A stretch of DNA of 64,000 nucleotides from Oscillospiraceae bacterium (GTDB taxonomy: Bacteria; Bacillota; Clostridia; Oscillospirales; Oscillospiraceae), in the NCBI GenBank assembly GCA_017455685.1, contig JAFSZH010000041.1, positions 1 through 64,000 of the forward strand, in the 5' to 3' direction. The translations under genes were made by a program, and so were the position numbers. Each line of letters starts with the position of its first letter. The stretch's first letter is position 1. Below the pieces are notes generated by a model. The model was not told where the DNA came from, searched no databases, and saw only the letters and a list, made by a program, of their open reading frames with translations. Positions 25,766-35,813 of this stretch are shown one piece after another.

Positions 25766-27169
25766 TTACGCTCTCTTCCACTTCATGCCCTGGGGCGTGT
25801 CCTCCACGATGATGCCCTGGGCCTTGAGCTCGTCCCGGATCCGGTCGGACTCGGCCCAGTTTTTGGCTTTCCGGGCTGCTTTCCGGGCCTCGAACAGGGC
25901 CTGCTGCTCCTCGGTCAGCTCGTCCTTCCGCTCGATGAAGGGGATGCCCAGTACGTCACTCAGCTCCAGATACAGTTCCCGGCAGGCCTCTGCCAGCGCC
26001 CGGGTGGGATGGGCGTTGGGGTTCACGGCGGCGTTGATCTCCCGCACAAGCTCATAGATCACGCTGATGGCGTTGGCGGTGTTGAAGTCGTCGTCCATGG
26101 CCTCGCAGAACTTCTCCCGATAAGCTCCCAGCTTCTCGACAAAGGCGGCCTCGGCCTCTGTCATGGGACCGTCCTCGCCGTTCTGCACGAAGAAGTCAAG
26201 GTTGTCCCTGGCGGTGGAGAGGCGCTCCAAAGCAGCCCTGGCCTGCAGAAGGATCTCGCCGGAGTAGTTCAGCGGGCTCCGGTAGTGACTCATGAGCATG
26301 AACATGCGGATGCAGTCGTAGCCATAGGCCTCGGCGGCCTCCCGCACGGTGAAGAAGTTGCCCAGGGATTTGCTCATTTTCTTGTTGTCCACGTTGATGA
26401 AGCCGTTGTGGACCCAATAATTGACGAACTTGCAGCCGTTGGCCGCCTCGCTCTGGGCGATCTCGTTTTCATGGTGGGGGAAGCAGAGGTCGCTGCCGCC
26501 GCAGTGGATATCAATGGTTTTACCCAGGTACCGGTTGCTCATGGCCGAGCATTCGATGTGCCAGCCGGGCCGGCCTTTGCCCCAGGGGGAATTCCAGCTG
26601 GGCTCGCCGGGCTTGGCGGCCTTCCACAGCGCGAAGTCCAGAGGGTCTTCCTTCACGTCGTTCACATCCACCCGGGCACCGGACTGCAGGTCCTCGATGG
26701 GCTGATGAGAGAGCTTGCCGTAGTCCTTGAATTTCAGCGTGCGGTAATACACGTCCCCGTTAACCTCATAGGCGTAGCCTTTTTCGATCAGAGTTTTGAC
26801 CAGCTTGATGATCTGGCCGATGTTTTCCGTGGCCTTGGGGTGCACCGTGGCGGGACGGACGCCCAGGGCGGTCACGTCCTTCCAGTATTCGGCAATGTAC
26901 TTCTCCGCCACGGCGGAGGAGTCGATGCCTTCCTCGTTGGCCCGCTTGATGATTTTGTCGTCCACGTCGGTGAAGTTCTGCACGAAGGTCACGTCGAACC
27001 CCCGGTATTCCAGATACCGGCGCAGCACGTCGAACATGATGATGGGGCGGGCGTTGCCCACGTGGATATAGTTGTAGACCGTGGGGCCGCAGGCGTACAT
27101 CTTCACCTTGCCCGGCTCGATGGGGACGAAATCCTCCAGCTGCATGGTCATGTCGTTGAACAGTTTCAT
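25766..27169 (-). CDS. cysS: Cysteinyl-tRNA synthetase
   Basis: Class I enzyme that charges tRNA-Cys. The 467-residue protein shows the zinc ligand Cys27 in 'YACGPTVYNYIHVGNARP', the HIGH-type motif HVGN, further zinc ligands in 'CGGSDLCFPHHENE', and the KMSKS motif in 'KKMSKSLGN'. The ATG at 27169 follows GGGAGGGAAAACC. It lies 20 bp after rimO on the same strand, which suggests co-transcription from the recA region. Confidence 0.97.
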   Translation of the reverse strand: MKLFNDMTMQLEDFVPIEPGKVKMYACGPTVYNYIHVGNARPIIMFDVLRRYLEYRGFDVTFVQNFTDVDDKIIKRANEEGIDSSAVAEKYIAEYWKDVTALGVRPATVHPKATENIGQIIKLVKTLIEKGYAYEVNGDVYYRTLKFKDYGKLSHQPIEDLQSGARVDVNDVKEDPLDFALWKAAKPGEPSWNSPWGKGRPGWHIECSAMSNRYLGKTIDIHCGGSDLCFPHHENEIAQSEAANGCKFVNYWVHNGFINVDNKKMSKSLGNFFTVREAAEAYGYDCIRMFMLMSHYRSPLNYSGEILLQARAALERLSTARDNLDFFVQNGEDGPMTEAEAAFVEKLGAYREKFCEAMDDDFNTANAISVIYELVREINAAVNPNAHPTRALAEACRELYLELSDVLGIPFIERKDELTEEQQALFEARKAARKAKNWAESDRIRDELKAQGIIVEDTPQGMKWKRA

Positions 27170-27189
27170 TGGTTTTCCCTCCCGGCGGG

Positions 27190-28524
27190 TCAGCCGACCC
27201 GCTCGCCGATGAGCTCTCCGTCATCGACGTCGTTGATATGTACTTTTACCATTTCTCCCGGCTCGGCACGGCCGGAGAAAATCACCCGGCTGTCGATCTC
27301 CGGGGAATCGTATTCGCTGCGGCCCCAGGGGGTGCCGTCGTCCTCAAAGCCCATGGTCAGCACGTCGATCTCCCGGCCGATAAAGGACCGGGCGAAATCG
27401 TCCATGATCTCCGCCTGGATCTCCATGCACAGCGCCGCCCGGCGCTCCGCCTCCTCGGTGGTACATCGGTCGGGCATTTTCGCCGCCGGAGTGCCCTCCT
27501 CGGGGGAGTAGGGGAATACCCCGGCCCGCTCGATCCGGGCTTCCCGCAGAAAGGAACACAGCTCCTCGAACTCCGCCTCGCCCTCGCCGGGAAGGCCGGT
27601 GATCAGACTGGTGCGCAGCACCAGACCCGGGATCCTTTCCCGCAGCCTGGAAAACAGCGAGCGGATCAGCTCTCCGGTGCTCTTCCGGTTCATCCGGCGG
27701 AGAATGGGATCGTTGATGTGCTGGATGGGGATATCCAGATATTTCACGATCTTGGGCTCCTGTGCCACCGTGTCGATGAGCTCGTCGTCGATCTCCTCGG
27801 GGTAGAGGTAATGGAGCCGGATCCACTGGAAATCCATTTTGCACAGCTCACGGAGCAGGGGAGCGAGCATGTGCTTATGATAAATGTCCGTGCCGTAGCG
27901 CGTGATGTCCTGGGCGACGATGATCAGCTCCTTCACCCCGGAGAGGGAGAGAAGCCTGGCTTCCTCCAGAATACTCTCCTTGGTGCGGCTGCGGTAGCGG
28001 CCCCGGAGGTAGGGGATCACGCAGAAGGCGCAGAAGTTGTCGCAGCCCTCCGCGATGCGCAGGTAAGCCCAGTTGGGGCCGGTGGAGACCACCCGGGGAC
28101 TGTCCTGCAGCGGCGCGCTGATGGGCCCGCACAGCGTGGGCTTGTCGCCGCCCAGCACGCTCTCCACCACGGAGACCACCTGGCTGTAACTGCCGGTGCC
28201 CAAAATCCCGTCTACCTCGGGCAGCTCATGGCGGATCTCCTCGCTGTAACGCTGGGCCAGGCAGCCCGTCACGATGATCTTCAGCGACGGGTTATCCTCC
28301 CGCAGCGCCGCAGCCTCCAGGATCCGGTCGATGGCCTCGGACTTGGCGCTGTCGATGAAGGCACAGGTATTGATGATGACGGCGTCGGCATCCGCCGGGT
28401 CGTCCGTAAAGGCGTATCCGGCGCTCTGGAGCAGCGCTGCCATCTCCTCGCTGTTCACCAGATTTTTGGGGCAGCCCAGAGAGATCAGCGCCAGCTTCTC
28501 TCTGGCAGGGGAAGGTGTGTTCAT
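27190..28524 (-). CDS. rimO: Ribosomal protein S12 methylthiotransferase RimO
   Basis: RimO is a radical-SAM enzyme with two iron-sulfur clusters that adds a methylthio group to an aspartate of ribosomal protein S12. The 444-residue protein has the N-terminal UPF0004 domain (Cys in 'SLGCPKNLVNSE' and 'INTCAFI'), the radical-SAM CxxxCxxC in 'EGCDNFCAFCVIP', and a C-terminal TRAM domain. The 'SLGCPKN' form distinguishes RimO from MiaB. Its start overlaps the recX stop (ATGA). Confidence 0.95.
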   Translation of the reverse strand: MNTPSPAREKLALISLGCPKNLVNSEEMAALLQSAGYAFTDDPADADAVIINTCAFIDSAKSEAIDRILEAAALREDNPSLKIIVTGCLAQRYSEEIRHELPEVDGILGTGSYSQVVSVVESVLGGDKPTLCGPISAPLQDSPRVVSTGPNWAYLRIAEGCDNFCAFCVIPYLRGRYRSRTKESILEEARLLSLSGVKELIIVAQDITRYGTDIYHKHMLAPLLRELCKMDFQWIRLHYLYPEEIDDELIDTVAQEPKIVKYLDIPIQHINDPILRRMNRKSTGELIRSLFSRLRERIPGLVLRTSLITGLPGEGEAEFEELCSFLREARIERAGVFPYSPEEGTPAAKMPDRCTTEEAERRAALCMEIQAEIMDDFARSFIGREIDVLTMGFEDDGTPWGRSEYDSPEIDSRVIFSGRAEPGEMVKVHINDVDDGELIGERVG

Positions 28525-28976
28525 AGGGTCTCCTCGATTTCGGATTGATAGCGTTCCAGCGCGGCGCGGATCTCGCCGTAGGAATAGCCCCGGCGCAGCA
28601 GATAGCTATGGGCCTTCTGCAGGGCTTCCGGGGAGCCGTCCCGGGCCTTTAACCGGGAACGGAGCAGCAGATACACGGCGTCGTCGGCACGAGGGAGCGC
28701 GGCGAGCGCGTCCTCCCAAAGCTCCCGGTCGATCCCGCGGCGGTAAAGCTCCTCTCGGATGCGCTTTTCACCGTAGCCCTTTTGGGCGTAATGCCTTACG
28801 ACAAGCTCCGCGAACCGGGCGTCGTCGATCACGCCCAGTTCGCAGAGCCAGTCGGCCACCTCCCGGGCGTCCTCCTCGGAAGCGCCCTTTTCGGTGAGCT
28901 TATCCATGAGCATTTTGCGGGAATAGTCCCGCTTTTCCAGCAGTCGCAGAGCTCTTTTTTTGGCGTCCTCGTTCAT
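28521..28976 (-). CDS. recX: RecA regulatory protein RecX
   Basis: RecX binds RecA filaments and limits their activity. The 151-residue protein has the three tandem three-helix repeats of the family, with 'LLEKRDYSRKMLMDKL', 'LGVIDDARFAELVVRHY' and 'KGYGEKRIREELYRRGID' as signatures. It overlaps recA by one base (TGATG) and rimO by four, so the three genes are translationally linked. The order recA-recX is conserved widely. Confidence 0.93.
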   Translation of the reverse strand: MNEDAKKRALRLLEKRDYSRKMLMDKLTEKGASEEDAREVADWLCELGVIDDARFAELVVRHYAQKGYGEKRIREELYRRGIDRELWEDALAALPRADDAVYLLLRSRLKARDGSPEALQKAHSYLLRRGYSYGEIRAALERYQSEIEETL

Positions 28977-30073
28977 CAGCCGTCAAAATCGTCGGCAGAG
29001 ATGTCAATGGCGCGGCCTGCGGCGATAGCGGCCTTCCGGGCCTGGGGGGACATGAGCTTGTGGGCGTTGGCGCGGATGTCGGCCTCCAGCTTGTCGGCCA
29101 CGTCAGGGTTGGACTGCAGGTACTCCCGCACCGCGTCTTTGCCCTGGATGCGCTCGCCGTTGACGGTGAACCAGGCGCCCGCCTTGTCGATGAGCTCCAG
29201 CTTCACGCCCAGGTCGATGATCTCGCCCACTTTGGAAATGCCCTCGCCGTAGATGATGTCGAACTCCGCCTCCTTGAAGGGAGGGGCCACCTTGTTCTTG
29301 ATGACCTTGGCACGGGTGCGGTTGCCAATCATCTCCGAGCCGCTCTTGAGCGTTTCGATGCGGCGCATATCGATGCGCACGCTGGAGAAGTATTTCAGCG
29401 CCCGGCCGCCGGGGGTGGTCTCCGGGTTGCCGTACATGACGCCGATCTTTTCACGGAGCTGGTTGATGAAGATGACGACCGTGTTGGTCTTGGAGATGGC
29501 ACCGGCCAGCTTCCGAAGGGCCTGGGACATGAGCCGGGCCACCACGCCCACGCTGCTCTCGCCCATCTCGCCCTCCAGCTCGCTGCGGGGCAGCAGGGCG
29601 GCCACGGAGTCCACGACCACCACGTCCACCGCGCCGGAGCGGACAAGAGCCTCGGTGATGTCAAGGGCCTGCTCGCCGGTATCGGGCTGGGAGATCAGCA
29701 GATTGTCGATATCCACGCCCAGGGCCCGGGCGTAAGCGGGTTCCAGAGCGTGCTCCACGTCGATATACGCGGCCTCGCCGCCGGACTTCTGGGCGCTGGC
29801 CACGATGTGCAGGGCCAGGGTGGTCTTGCCGCAGGACTCGGGGCCGTAGACCTCGACGATGCGCCCGCGGGGCACGCCGCCGATACCCAGCGCCAGATCC
29901 AGAGACAGAGACCCGGTGGGGATGGCCTCCACGTTCACGGCGATATCATCGCCCAGACGCATGATCGCGCCCTTGCCGTAGTTCTTTTCGATCTGCGCCA
30001 GGGCGGTCTCTAACGCCTTCTTCTTATCGCTGGCCACGCCCGCGGGAGTGACTGTCTTTTTCTTTTCCGCCAT
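28976..30073 (-). CDS. recA: Recombinase RecA
   Basis: The 365-residue strand-exchange and SOS co-protease. It shows Walker A '[13 protein letters not shown]', Walker B '[12 protein letters not shown]', and the DNA-binding loops ('[20 protein letters not shown]', '[20 protein letters not shown]'). The C-terminal tail is short and less acidic than in enterobacteria. It starts 10 bp after prmC, so recA seems to lie within a longer transcript; no clear LexA/DinR box was seen in front of it or in front of prmC. Confidence 0.98.
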   Translation of the reverse strand: MAEKKKTVTPAGVASDKKKALETALAQIEKNYGKGAIMRLGDDIAVNVEAIPTGSLSLDLALGIGGVPRGRIVEVYGPESCGKTTLALHIVASAQKSGGEAAYIDVEHALEPAYARALGVDIDNLLISQPDTGEQALDITEALVRSGAVDVVVVDSVAALLPRSELEGEMGESSVGVVARLMSQALRKLAGAISKTNTVVIFINQLREKIGVMYGNPETTPGGRALKYFSSVRIDMRRIETLKSGSEMIGNRTRAKVIKNKVAPPFKEAEFDIIYGEGISKVGEIIDLGVKLELIDKAGAWFTVNGERIQGKDAVREYLQSNPDVADKLEADIRANAHKLMSPQARKAAIAAGRAIDISADDFDG

Positions 30074-30083
30074 GATCGTTACC

Positions 30084-30959
30084 TCACTTATCTCTTTTTT
30101 TCTTGTTTTTTCCGTAGATCACGCGCTCCACACCGATGGTGTCCAGAGCGCAGCCCAGGTTATAAAAACCGGCTTCGGCAAGGAGCTTTCGCACGCTGTC
30201 CGCCTGTCCCTCGCCTACTTCAAAAATAATATATCCATCGTCCCTTAAAACGGACTTCCAATGCTCCAGAACGGAGCGGTAGAAGTTCAGCCCGTCCTCG
30301 CCGCCGTCCAGCGCCAGCATGGGCTCCCATTCGGAGACGGAGGGGTCCAGTTTTTTCAGCTCCCTGGCGGAGATATAGGGCGGATTGCAAGCGATCATGT
30401 CAAAGTTGCTCATGCGAAGGGGCGGGGGAGAGAGGGCGTCCGCGTCCAGACACACGCACCGGGAATTGAGGTGGTGCAACGCCACGTTCTTCCGGGCGAC
30501 GGACAGGGCCTCCGGGCTGATATCGGCCATATAGACCCGTGCGTTGGGCAGCTCATGTGCCAGCGCGCAGCCGATGCAGCCGCTGCCGCAGCATAGATCC
30601 AGGATCCGGGGCTCCGGCACGTCGGTGCGCAGCAGCTCCAGCGCGGTGGAGACCAGCACCTCCGTGTCCATTCGGGGAATGAGCACCGAGGGATTCACCA
30701 GCAGCTTCAGTCCGTAGAATTCCCAGGACCCGGCGATATAGGCCAGGGGCTCTCCCCGCAGACGGCGGCGCAGCAGATCCCTGGCCCGCCGCTCGGCTTC
30801 ATCCCCGGCGTAGAGATAAAACCGGGCGATGAGCTCCGCATCGGAGTAGCCGGATGCCAGCGCCAGCAGCCGCCTTGCCTCCAGGGCGAAATCCTCGATC
30901 CCTTCGTCCTTGAGAGCGCGGCGCATGGAGAGGTAAAGCTCGTTATATGTCTTTGCCAC
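30084..30959 (-). CDS. prmC: Release factor glutamine methyltransferase PrmC
   Basis: PrmC methylates the GGQ glutamine of peptide release factors. The 291-residue protein has a helical N-terminal domain, the SAM-binding motif '[15 protein letters not shown]', and the substrate-binding NPPY in '[12 protein letters not shown]'. The start is the GTG at 30959 after a G-rich site (GGGGGG). The usual neighbour prfA is not next to it; instead recA follows and yqhQ-like precedes. The yqhQ-prmC pairing is common in Clostridia. Confidence 0.94.
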   Translation of the reverse strand: MAKTYNELYLSMRRALKDEGIEDFALEARRLLALASGYSDAELIARFYLYAGDEAERRARDLLRRRLRGEPLAYIAGSWEFYGLKLLVNPSVLIPRMDTEVLVSTALELLRTDVPEPRILDLCCGSGCIGCALAHELPNARVYMADISPEALSVARKNVALHHLNSRCVCLDADALSPPPLRMSNFDMIACNPPYISARELKKLDPSVSEWEPMLALDGGEDGLNFYRSVLEHWKSVLRDDGYIIFEVGEGQADSVRKLLAEAGFYNLGCALDTIGVERVIYGKNKKKRDK

Positions 30960-30997
30960 AATGCCGCCCCCCTCTATTTATAATAGTGTATCTGCGA

Positions 30998-31951
30998 TTA
31001 CCAGATATCTTTTCCCTTTTCTTCGGGGATCACCAGCTTCAGCGCCTCGATGGCCACCTCCAGCATGGAGTCGTCTGGCTCGGCGGTGGTGAGGTGCTGC
31101 AGCGCCTTGCCGGGGGCGGAGACGATCCTGGTCAGAGCGTTGTCGTGCCGTCCAGCCCATTTGATGACCTCGTAGCTGATCGACACGATCACGGGCAGCA
31201 GGAGCAGGTGGAGCCCCATCCGGGCCAGAGTCCCTTCGGTGCGGATAAGAGAAAACACCAGAATACTGATAAATACCACGATGAAGAGGAAGCTGGTGCC
31301 GCAGCGGGGATGGAATCTGGACTGTCTCCGGGCGTTTTCTACGGTCAGAGGCAGACCGGCCTCGTAGCAGAAAATGGACTTGTGTTCCGCGCCGTGGTAC
31401 ATCCATACCCGGGCGATGTCAGGCACCTTGCGCACCAGAGCCAGATATGCGAGAAAGATGACGAGGCGGAAAACGCCCTCCCACAGGCCGCGCCAGCCGC
31501 CCATGGGAACGAGTTTGTTCAGCAGCCCGGCCAGCAGCGTGGGCAGCAGGGCGAAGAGCCCCACCGCAAGAGCGATGCCAAGCACCACGGCCAGGGTGAG
31601 GATAATCTTTTCCGCCGCCTCATTGGAAAAGTGCTTCTGGATCCAAAGATCCAGCTTGTCCGGCTCGCCCTGCTCCTCCTCGGGAAGCTGCTCGGCGGAC
31701 CACGTAAGGGCTTTCACGCCCCGGACCATGGAGTCCAGGAAGTTGACCACGCCCCGGATCAGCGGCAGCCCCAGCCAGGGGTGCTTGTCCTTGATGAGCT
31801 CCAGTTCTTCCACCTTGGTCACCAGAGAGCCGTCAGCCTTGCGGCAGACGATAGCCTGCCGGTCCACGCCCCGCATGAGGATGCCCTCCATCAGGGCCTG
31901 GCCGCCGATGCTGGTGCGGAAGGAACAGGATGTATTTTCACGATTGTCCAT
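30998..31951 (-). CDS. DUF1385 (YqhQ-type) membrane protein
   Basis: A 317-residue membrane protein of the DUF1385/YqhQ family. The N-terminal 'SIGGQALMEGILMRG' and the central 'WMYHGAEHKSIFCYE' followed by 'RFHPRCGTSFLF' are family hallmarks, with His/Cys residues that might bind a metal. About four membrane helices are seen (about 112-150, 165-180, 230-252 and 262-280). Function is unknown. The ATG follows AGGTGA. It lies upstream of prmC in the same direction. Confidence 0.88.
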   Translation of the reverse strand: MDNRENTSCSFRTSIGGQALMEGILMRGVDRQAIVCRKADGSLVTKVEELELIKDKHPWLGLPLIRGVVNFLDSMVRGVKALTWSAEQLPEEEQGEPDKLDLWIQKHFSNEAAEKIILTLAVVLGIALAVGLFALLPTLLAGLLNKLVPMGGWRGLWEGVFRLVIFLAYLALVRKVPDIARVWMYHGAEHKSIFCYEAGLPLTVENARRQSRFHPRCGTSFLFIVVFISILVFSLIRTEGTLARMGLHLLLLPVIVSISYEVIKWAGRHDNALTRIVSAPGKALQHLTTAEPDDSMLEVAIEALKLVIPEEKGKDIW

Positions 31952-31967
31952 AGAGTATCACCTGTGA

Positions 31968-33482
31968 TTATGCCTTTCTGGGAAGATTGATGGTTACGCA
32001 AACGCCGCCGCCGGGGGCGTTGACGATGTCCAGCACGCCGTTGTGGCGCGTGACGATCTCCTCGCACACGGCAAGGCCGATGCCGTTGCCGCGCTCCTTG
32101 GAGGAGCCCTTGAAGAATTTCTTTTTCACCTGGGGCAGCTCGTCCGGCGGAATGCCGGGGCCGTAGTCCCGGATGGCGCAGTAGACGCTGGTTTCGTCCA
32201 TTCCCACGCTCACGTCGATCTTTCTGCCGCTGCGGCCGTACTTGCAGGCGTTGTCCAGCACGTTCAGCACCACCTGGCTCAGCCGCTCAGGATCGCCGGG
32301 GATCTCCGGGATATCCTCGCTGCAGGGGAGATAGGTCACATCGATGCCTTCCTTGCGGAAGAGTTCGTTATAGGTGAAAAGGCAGTCCTCCACCAGCGCG
32401 GGGAAGTCCACGGTGGAGACGTGAAGAGTAAAGCGGCCGTCCTGGATGCGGGTGAATTCCAGCAGCTCCTCCACCATCTTGGTGAGCCGGGCGGCCTCCC
32501 GGGAAATGATCTCGATGCCCCGGCGGGAATCACCCTGGATGGCGTCGTCATAGGCCAGCGTTTCGCTCCATCCGGTGATGGCGGTGAGCGGAGTGCGCAG
32601 CTCGTGGGACACGGAGGAGATGAATTCGGTCTGGATCCGCTCGGCCTTGGATAGCTTTTGGGACATATCGTTGATCACATCGGTGAGCTCGCCGATCTCG
32701 TCGTCGTACTCTTTTTCCACGTGGGTGCCGTAGCTGCCCTCCGCGATGCGCCGGGAAAGGGCGGTCAGCGAGGCGATGGGCACCGTAATGGTCCGCAGGA
32801 AGAACCAGTTGAAGAAGAACACCACCAGCACCACAAGCAGGCCCAGACCGCCTGCCATGAGCCCGGATTTGGAGACGGCCCGGTTGATCAGCTTCAGGCT
32901 GGTGATGTACCGCATGACGCCCACCACCGTGCCGTCAGAGGCGGAAAGAGGCGCGGACACGGCCATGACCCGCTCGCCGGTGGAGCTGTGACGGCCCTGC
33001 CAGAAACTGATCCTGCCAGAGGACAGCGCACTGTGTACGTCGTCGGAGCCGGGGATGGTCCCCGCGGTGATGCCGGTGGAAGAGATCTCAATGTGGCCGG
33101 AGGTGTCTACGAACTGCAGCTCCAGCCGGTTTTTGTCCTCGAAATTGTCCGCGTAATTGTAGGCGCTCTGATAATACTCGGCGTAGGTCCGGTTGATGTA
33201 TTCGGTGAAGAACGCGGAGGCGGTCTCCGCCTTGGCCTGCAGGGAAGCGCGGGCGGCCGAATAATAGTAGGCCCGGAGAGAGACGGCATAGGCGAACACC
33301 GCCAGCACCACAAGCACAAGTACCAGACCTGTGCTCACGGCCATGCCGCGCGTGCGGATGGAATGAAAATGAATACCTTTCAGCCGCGGCAGTTTCTGCC
33401 CCGGCTTCTTTTCATTCGAAGATTCGGTTTTTTTCGGTTCCATGCCCGCAGGGGGCGGGAACACCCGGTCCAGAAATGACAT
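31968..33482 (-). CDS. Membrane sensor histidine kinase (second system)
   Basis: A 504-residue kinase with a Lys/Pro-rich cytoplasmic N-terminus, membrane helices at about 52-72 and 208-230, an extracellular sensor of about 135 residues, HAMP, HisKA ('FISSVSHELRTPLTAITGW') and HATPase ('VVLNVLDNACKYG', 'GNGIGLAVCEEI'). It is co-directional with the response regulator upstream, 40 bp apart. The signal is unknown. Confidence 0.93.
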   Translation of the reverse strand: MSFLDRVFPPPAGMEPKKTESSNEKKPGQKLPRLKGIHFHSIRTRGMAVSTGLVLVLVVLAVFAYAVSLRAYYYSAARASLQAKAETASAFFTEYINRTYAEYYQSAYNYADNFEDKNRLELQFVDTSGHIEISSTGITAGTIPGSDDVHSALSSGRISFWQGRHSSTGERVMAVSAPLSASDGTVVGVMRYITSLKLINRAVSKSGLMAGGLGLLVVLVVFFFNWFFLRTITVPIASLTALSRRIAEGSYGTHVEKEYDDEIGELTDVINDMSQKLSKAERIQTEFISSVSHELRTPLTAITGWSETLAYDDAIQGDSRRGIEIISREAARLTKMVEELLEFTRIQDGRFTLHVSTVDFPALVEDCLFTYNELFRKEGIDVTYLPCSEDIPEIPGDPERLSQVVLNVLDNACKYGRSGRKIDVSVGMDETSVYCAIRDYGPGIPPDELPQVKKKFFKGSSKERGNGIGLAVCEEIVTRHNGVLDIVNAPGGGVCVTINLPRKA

Positions 33483-33522
33483 ACAGGAAAAAGGATCCTT
33501 TTTACAGAGTTGTTATTGTGGG

Positions 33523-34212
33523 TCAGAAGCCCCACTTGTAGCCGTAGCCCCAGACGGTGGTGATATACGCGGGCATGGTGGCGTCGTCCTCGATCTTGAT
33601 GCGAAGACGGCGGATGTTCACGTCCACGATCTTCAGCTCGCCGAAGTAATCCCGGCCCCAGACCTCGTTGAGGATATCCTCCCGGGAAAGAGCTTTGCCG
33701 GGGTTGTCCATAAAGAGCTTGATGATGGAATATTCAATCTGCGTCAGCCGGATCCGCTCACCGTTCTTTTCCAAAGTGCGGTTGCGTGTGTTCAGCTTGA
33801 AGGGGCCCTGCTTGATCTCGCCGCTGTCTTCGATCTCCTGCTCGCCGCCGGTACGGCGGAAGAGAGCGTCGATCCGGGCGATGAGTTCGGCGGGGGAGAA
33901 GGGCTTGGTGACGTAGTCATCCGCGCCGTTCATCAGACCGGTGACCTTATCCATCTCCTGGCTTTTGGCGGTGAGCATGATGATGCCTATGCGGGAATTG
34001 GACGCACGGATCCGGCGGCATACCTCAATGCCGTCGATGCCCGGAAGCATCACGTCCAGCAGCGCCACGCGGATGTCCGGGTGACGCTGGAGCTGCTCCA
34101 GCGCCAGCTCGCCGCTGTCCGCCTCGATGGGCTCATAGCCGCTGCGCCGCAGGTTGATCACCACAAAGCTGCGGATGTTGGCCTCGTCCTCAAGAACCAG
34201 TACCTTCTTCAT
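33523..34212 (-). CDS. OmpR-family response regulator (second system)
   Basis: A 229-residue regulator with a receiver domain ('VALLDVMLPGIDGIE' with the phospho-Asp, 'VTKPFSPAELIAR') and a winged-helix output domain ('LTQIEYSIIKLFMDNPGKALSRE', 'VWGYGYKWGF'). I chose ATG 34212 (MKKVLVLEDE) because it is the family start and AGGAGG lies upstream; the frame extends 14 residues further without support. It starts 29 bp after the upstream lipoprotein gene, so lipoprotein, regulator and kinase form one operon. Confidence 0.93.
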   Translation of the reverse strand: MKKVLVLEDEANIRSFVVINLRRSGYEPIEADSGELALEQLQRHPDIRVALLDVMLPGIDGIEVCRRIRASNSRIGIIMLTAKSQEMDKVTGLMNGADDYVTKPFSPAELIARIDALFRRTGGEQEIEDSGEIKQGPFKLNTRNRTLEKNGERIRLTQIEYSIIKLFMDNPGKALSREDILNEVWGRDYFGELKIVDVNIRRLRIKIEDDATMPAYITTVWGYGYKWGF

Positions 34213-34241
34213 AATATCGTAAATCCTCCTATCGGTCGGAG

Positions 34242-35537
34242 TTAAGTGCTCCACTCGGAATAGATCCTGTGAAAACGGTTCAGGATGGTGTTCCTGTCCA
34301 CTTCCGGAGAAAGGGTCTCCCCGGCGTAGACAACGGCGTTGTCTTCCAGCAGCAGGAAACGTCCGTCCTGCTTGGCACGCTCGCTGCGGTTTTCCCCGGT
34401 GATAGTGTATACGGCCAGCAGGTCGTGGACCTCGCCGTCGGTGCCCAGCCGGGAGAGGATCACGGCCCGTTCGCCCGGAACGGAATCGTCACGGCGGATG
34501 GTCAGGCCCGTCTCCCAGCTGGAGGGCAGCCGGAGATACCAGCTGTCGGATACGCAGTGATAGGTGGTCATCACCGGATAGGTGCGCCCGAAGGAATCGT
34601 AGTTATACCAGGCGATGGACCAGAACACCTCGCTGCTCTGGGAATAAAGCTGCTGGGGGCGGGGCATCTCGGTGACGCCGTCGCCGTCGATGTCCTGGGA
34701 ATAAATAAGACTGTAAGAGCGCCGGGTCTCCGAAATGCCGGTGCTCCGGTTCAGCGTCAGATTGACCAGCGAGCCTTCCCGGCATACCAGCAGATCGGAA
34801 ACGAGGTCGCCGTTATCCAGAATGGACTCCACCATCAGCGAGGGAACGCCGTCGGCCAGATCGACCATCCGCAGCCGCCGAAGCTCATAGATGCGGGAGG
34901 AGAGTACCGCGGAGGTGGCCTGGGGCTCCCGGGCGTTGAAGGTGTACATGTCGGCAAGATAGGCCCCGGTACCGACGGAACGGATCACTATCAGCTCATC
35001 CCAGCCATCATGGTTGAGATCGCCGGTGAGGAATTCAGTGCAGTCGCTGGTGAGCAGCAGCTCCCCGGTCCAGTTGGCCAGAGAATACACGGACAAAATG
35101 CTCATATTGGAGGCGATCTGCCAGGAGACGATCAGATCCTGGTGGTCGTCCCGGTCCGCGTCGGCATAGATCACCGAGCCGATGGACTGCCCCTCGCCCT
35201 CCAGCGTCAGCACCTTTCGGAAAGCGTTGTTGACAGGGGTGTAAATGTTGATCTGCAGAGATTGGCTGCCGTTCCGGAAGAAAACGATGGCCTCCTCCAC
35301 GCCGTCACCGTTCAGATCGTGGAGCTGGACGCTCTGACGAAAGCTTCCCTTGGTGGGCGCGGCGTACTCGCACCCGGCGGCGATCTCCTTGTCGATCAGA
35401 TCCTGCAGCTGCAGATACTCGTCCGCGGGTTGGGGAAGAGACAGATATTGATCAATGTTGCCGGAATAGCAGCCGCATAAACTCAACAGGAGCAAAAAGG
35501 CAAGCAGCAGGGCCGGCAGCCGTTTCAATCGTATCAT
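34242..35537 (-). CDS. Lipoprotein with FG-GAP/VCBS-like calcium-loop repeats
   Basis: A 431-residue lipoprotein (signal peptide with lipobox LCGC, Cys at about residue 23). The mature protein contains repeated Asp-rich loops such as DLNGDGVEEAIVF, DADRDDHQDLIV, DLNHDGWDELIV and DIDGDGVTEM, which resemble calcium-binding FG-GAP/VCBS beta-propeller blades. Function is unknown. Its place as the first gene of a lipoprotein-regulator-kinase operon suggests it could sense or tune the signal for that kinase. Confidence 0.75.
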   Translation of the reverse strand: MIRLKRLPALLLAFLLLLSLCGCYSGNIDQYLSLPQPADEYLQLQDLIDKEIAAGCEYAAPTKGSFRQSVQLHDLNGDGVEEAIVFFRNGSQSLQINIYTPVNNAFRKVLTLEGEGQSIGSVIYADADRDDHQDLIVSWQIASNMSILSVYSLANWTGELLLTSDCTEFLTGDLNHDGWDELIVIRSVGTGAYLADMYTFNAREPQATSAVLSSRIYELRRLRMVDLADGVPSLMVESILDNGDLVSDLLVCREGSLVNLTLNRSTGISETRRSYSLIYSQDIDGDGVTEMPRPQQLYSQSSEVFWSIAWYNYDSFGRTYPVMTTYHCVSDSWYLRLPSSWETGLTIRRDDSVPGERAVILSRLGTDGEVHDLLAVYTITGENRSERAKQDGRFLLLEDNAVVYAGETLSPEVDRNTILNRFHRIYSEWST

Positions 35538-35625
35538 AACAAACCATCCGTTAGCGCATAAATAGACAAAGCTATATTACCATATCTATCACAAAAAGGG
35601 AAGTGCGGCCTGTAACTTTTTTTCC

Positions 35626-35654
35626 TTGCAAACGACCCGTTCCGGGAGTATAAT
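35626..35654 (+). promoter_or_regulatory. Promoter of tRNA-Leu(CAA)
   Basis: TTGCAA (35626-35631) and TATAAT (35649-35654) spaced by exactly 17 bp, 24 bp before the tRNA 5' end. Confidence 0.88.
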
Positions 35655-35678
35655 AAGCAAGTATTTCAAAGAAAATAC

Positions 35679-35765
35679 GCCGGTGTGTTGGAATCGGTAG
35701 ACGATGCGGACTCAAAATCCGTTGTCCGCAAGGACGTGTGGGTTCAAGTCCCACCACCGGCACCA
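35679..35765 (+). tRNA. tRNA-Leu(CAA)
   Basis: An 87-nt class II tRNA with encoded CCA. The acceptor stem GCCGGTG pairs with CACCGGC, the anticodon loop is CTCAAAA (anticodon CAA), a long variable arm is present, and the T arm is GTGGG-TTCAAGT-CCCAC. It is followed by a strong terminator and then by copies of its own 3' tail. Confidence 0.96.
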
Positions 35766-35804
35766 AAACGGAACGGCCACCCAACGGGGTGGCCGTTCCG
35801 TTTT
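35765..35804 (+). terminator. Terminator of tRNA-Leu(CAA)
   Basis: An 18-bp stem (AAAACGGAACGGCCACCC pairs with 35787-35804) with a 4-nt loop and terminal TTTT, starting on the last base of the encoded CCA. Confidence 0.9.
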
Positions 35805-35813
35805 GCAGGGAAA

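Noticed and set aside
30074..30083. LexA/DinR box controlling recA
   Set aside because: recA starts 10 bp after prmC, and no GAAC-N4-GTTC-type box was seen there or in front of prmC.
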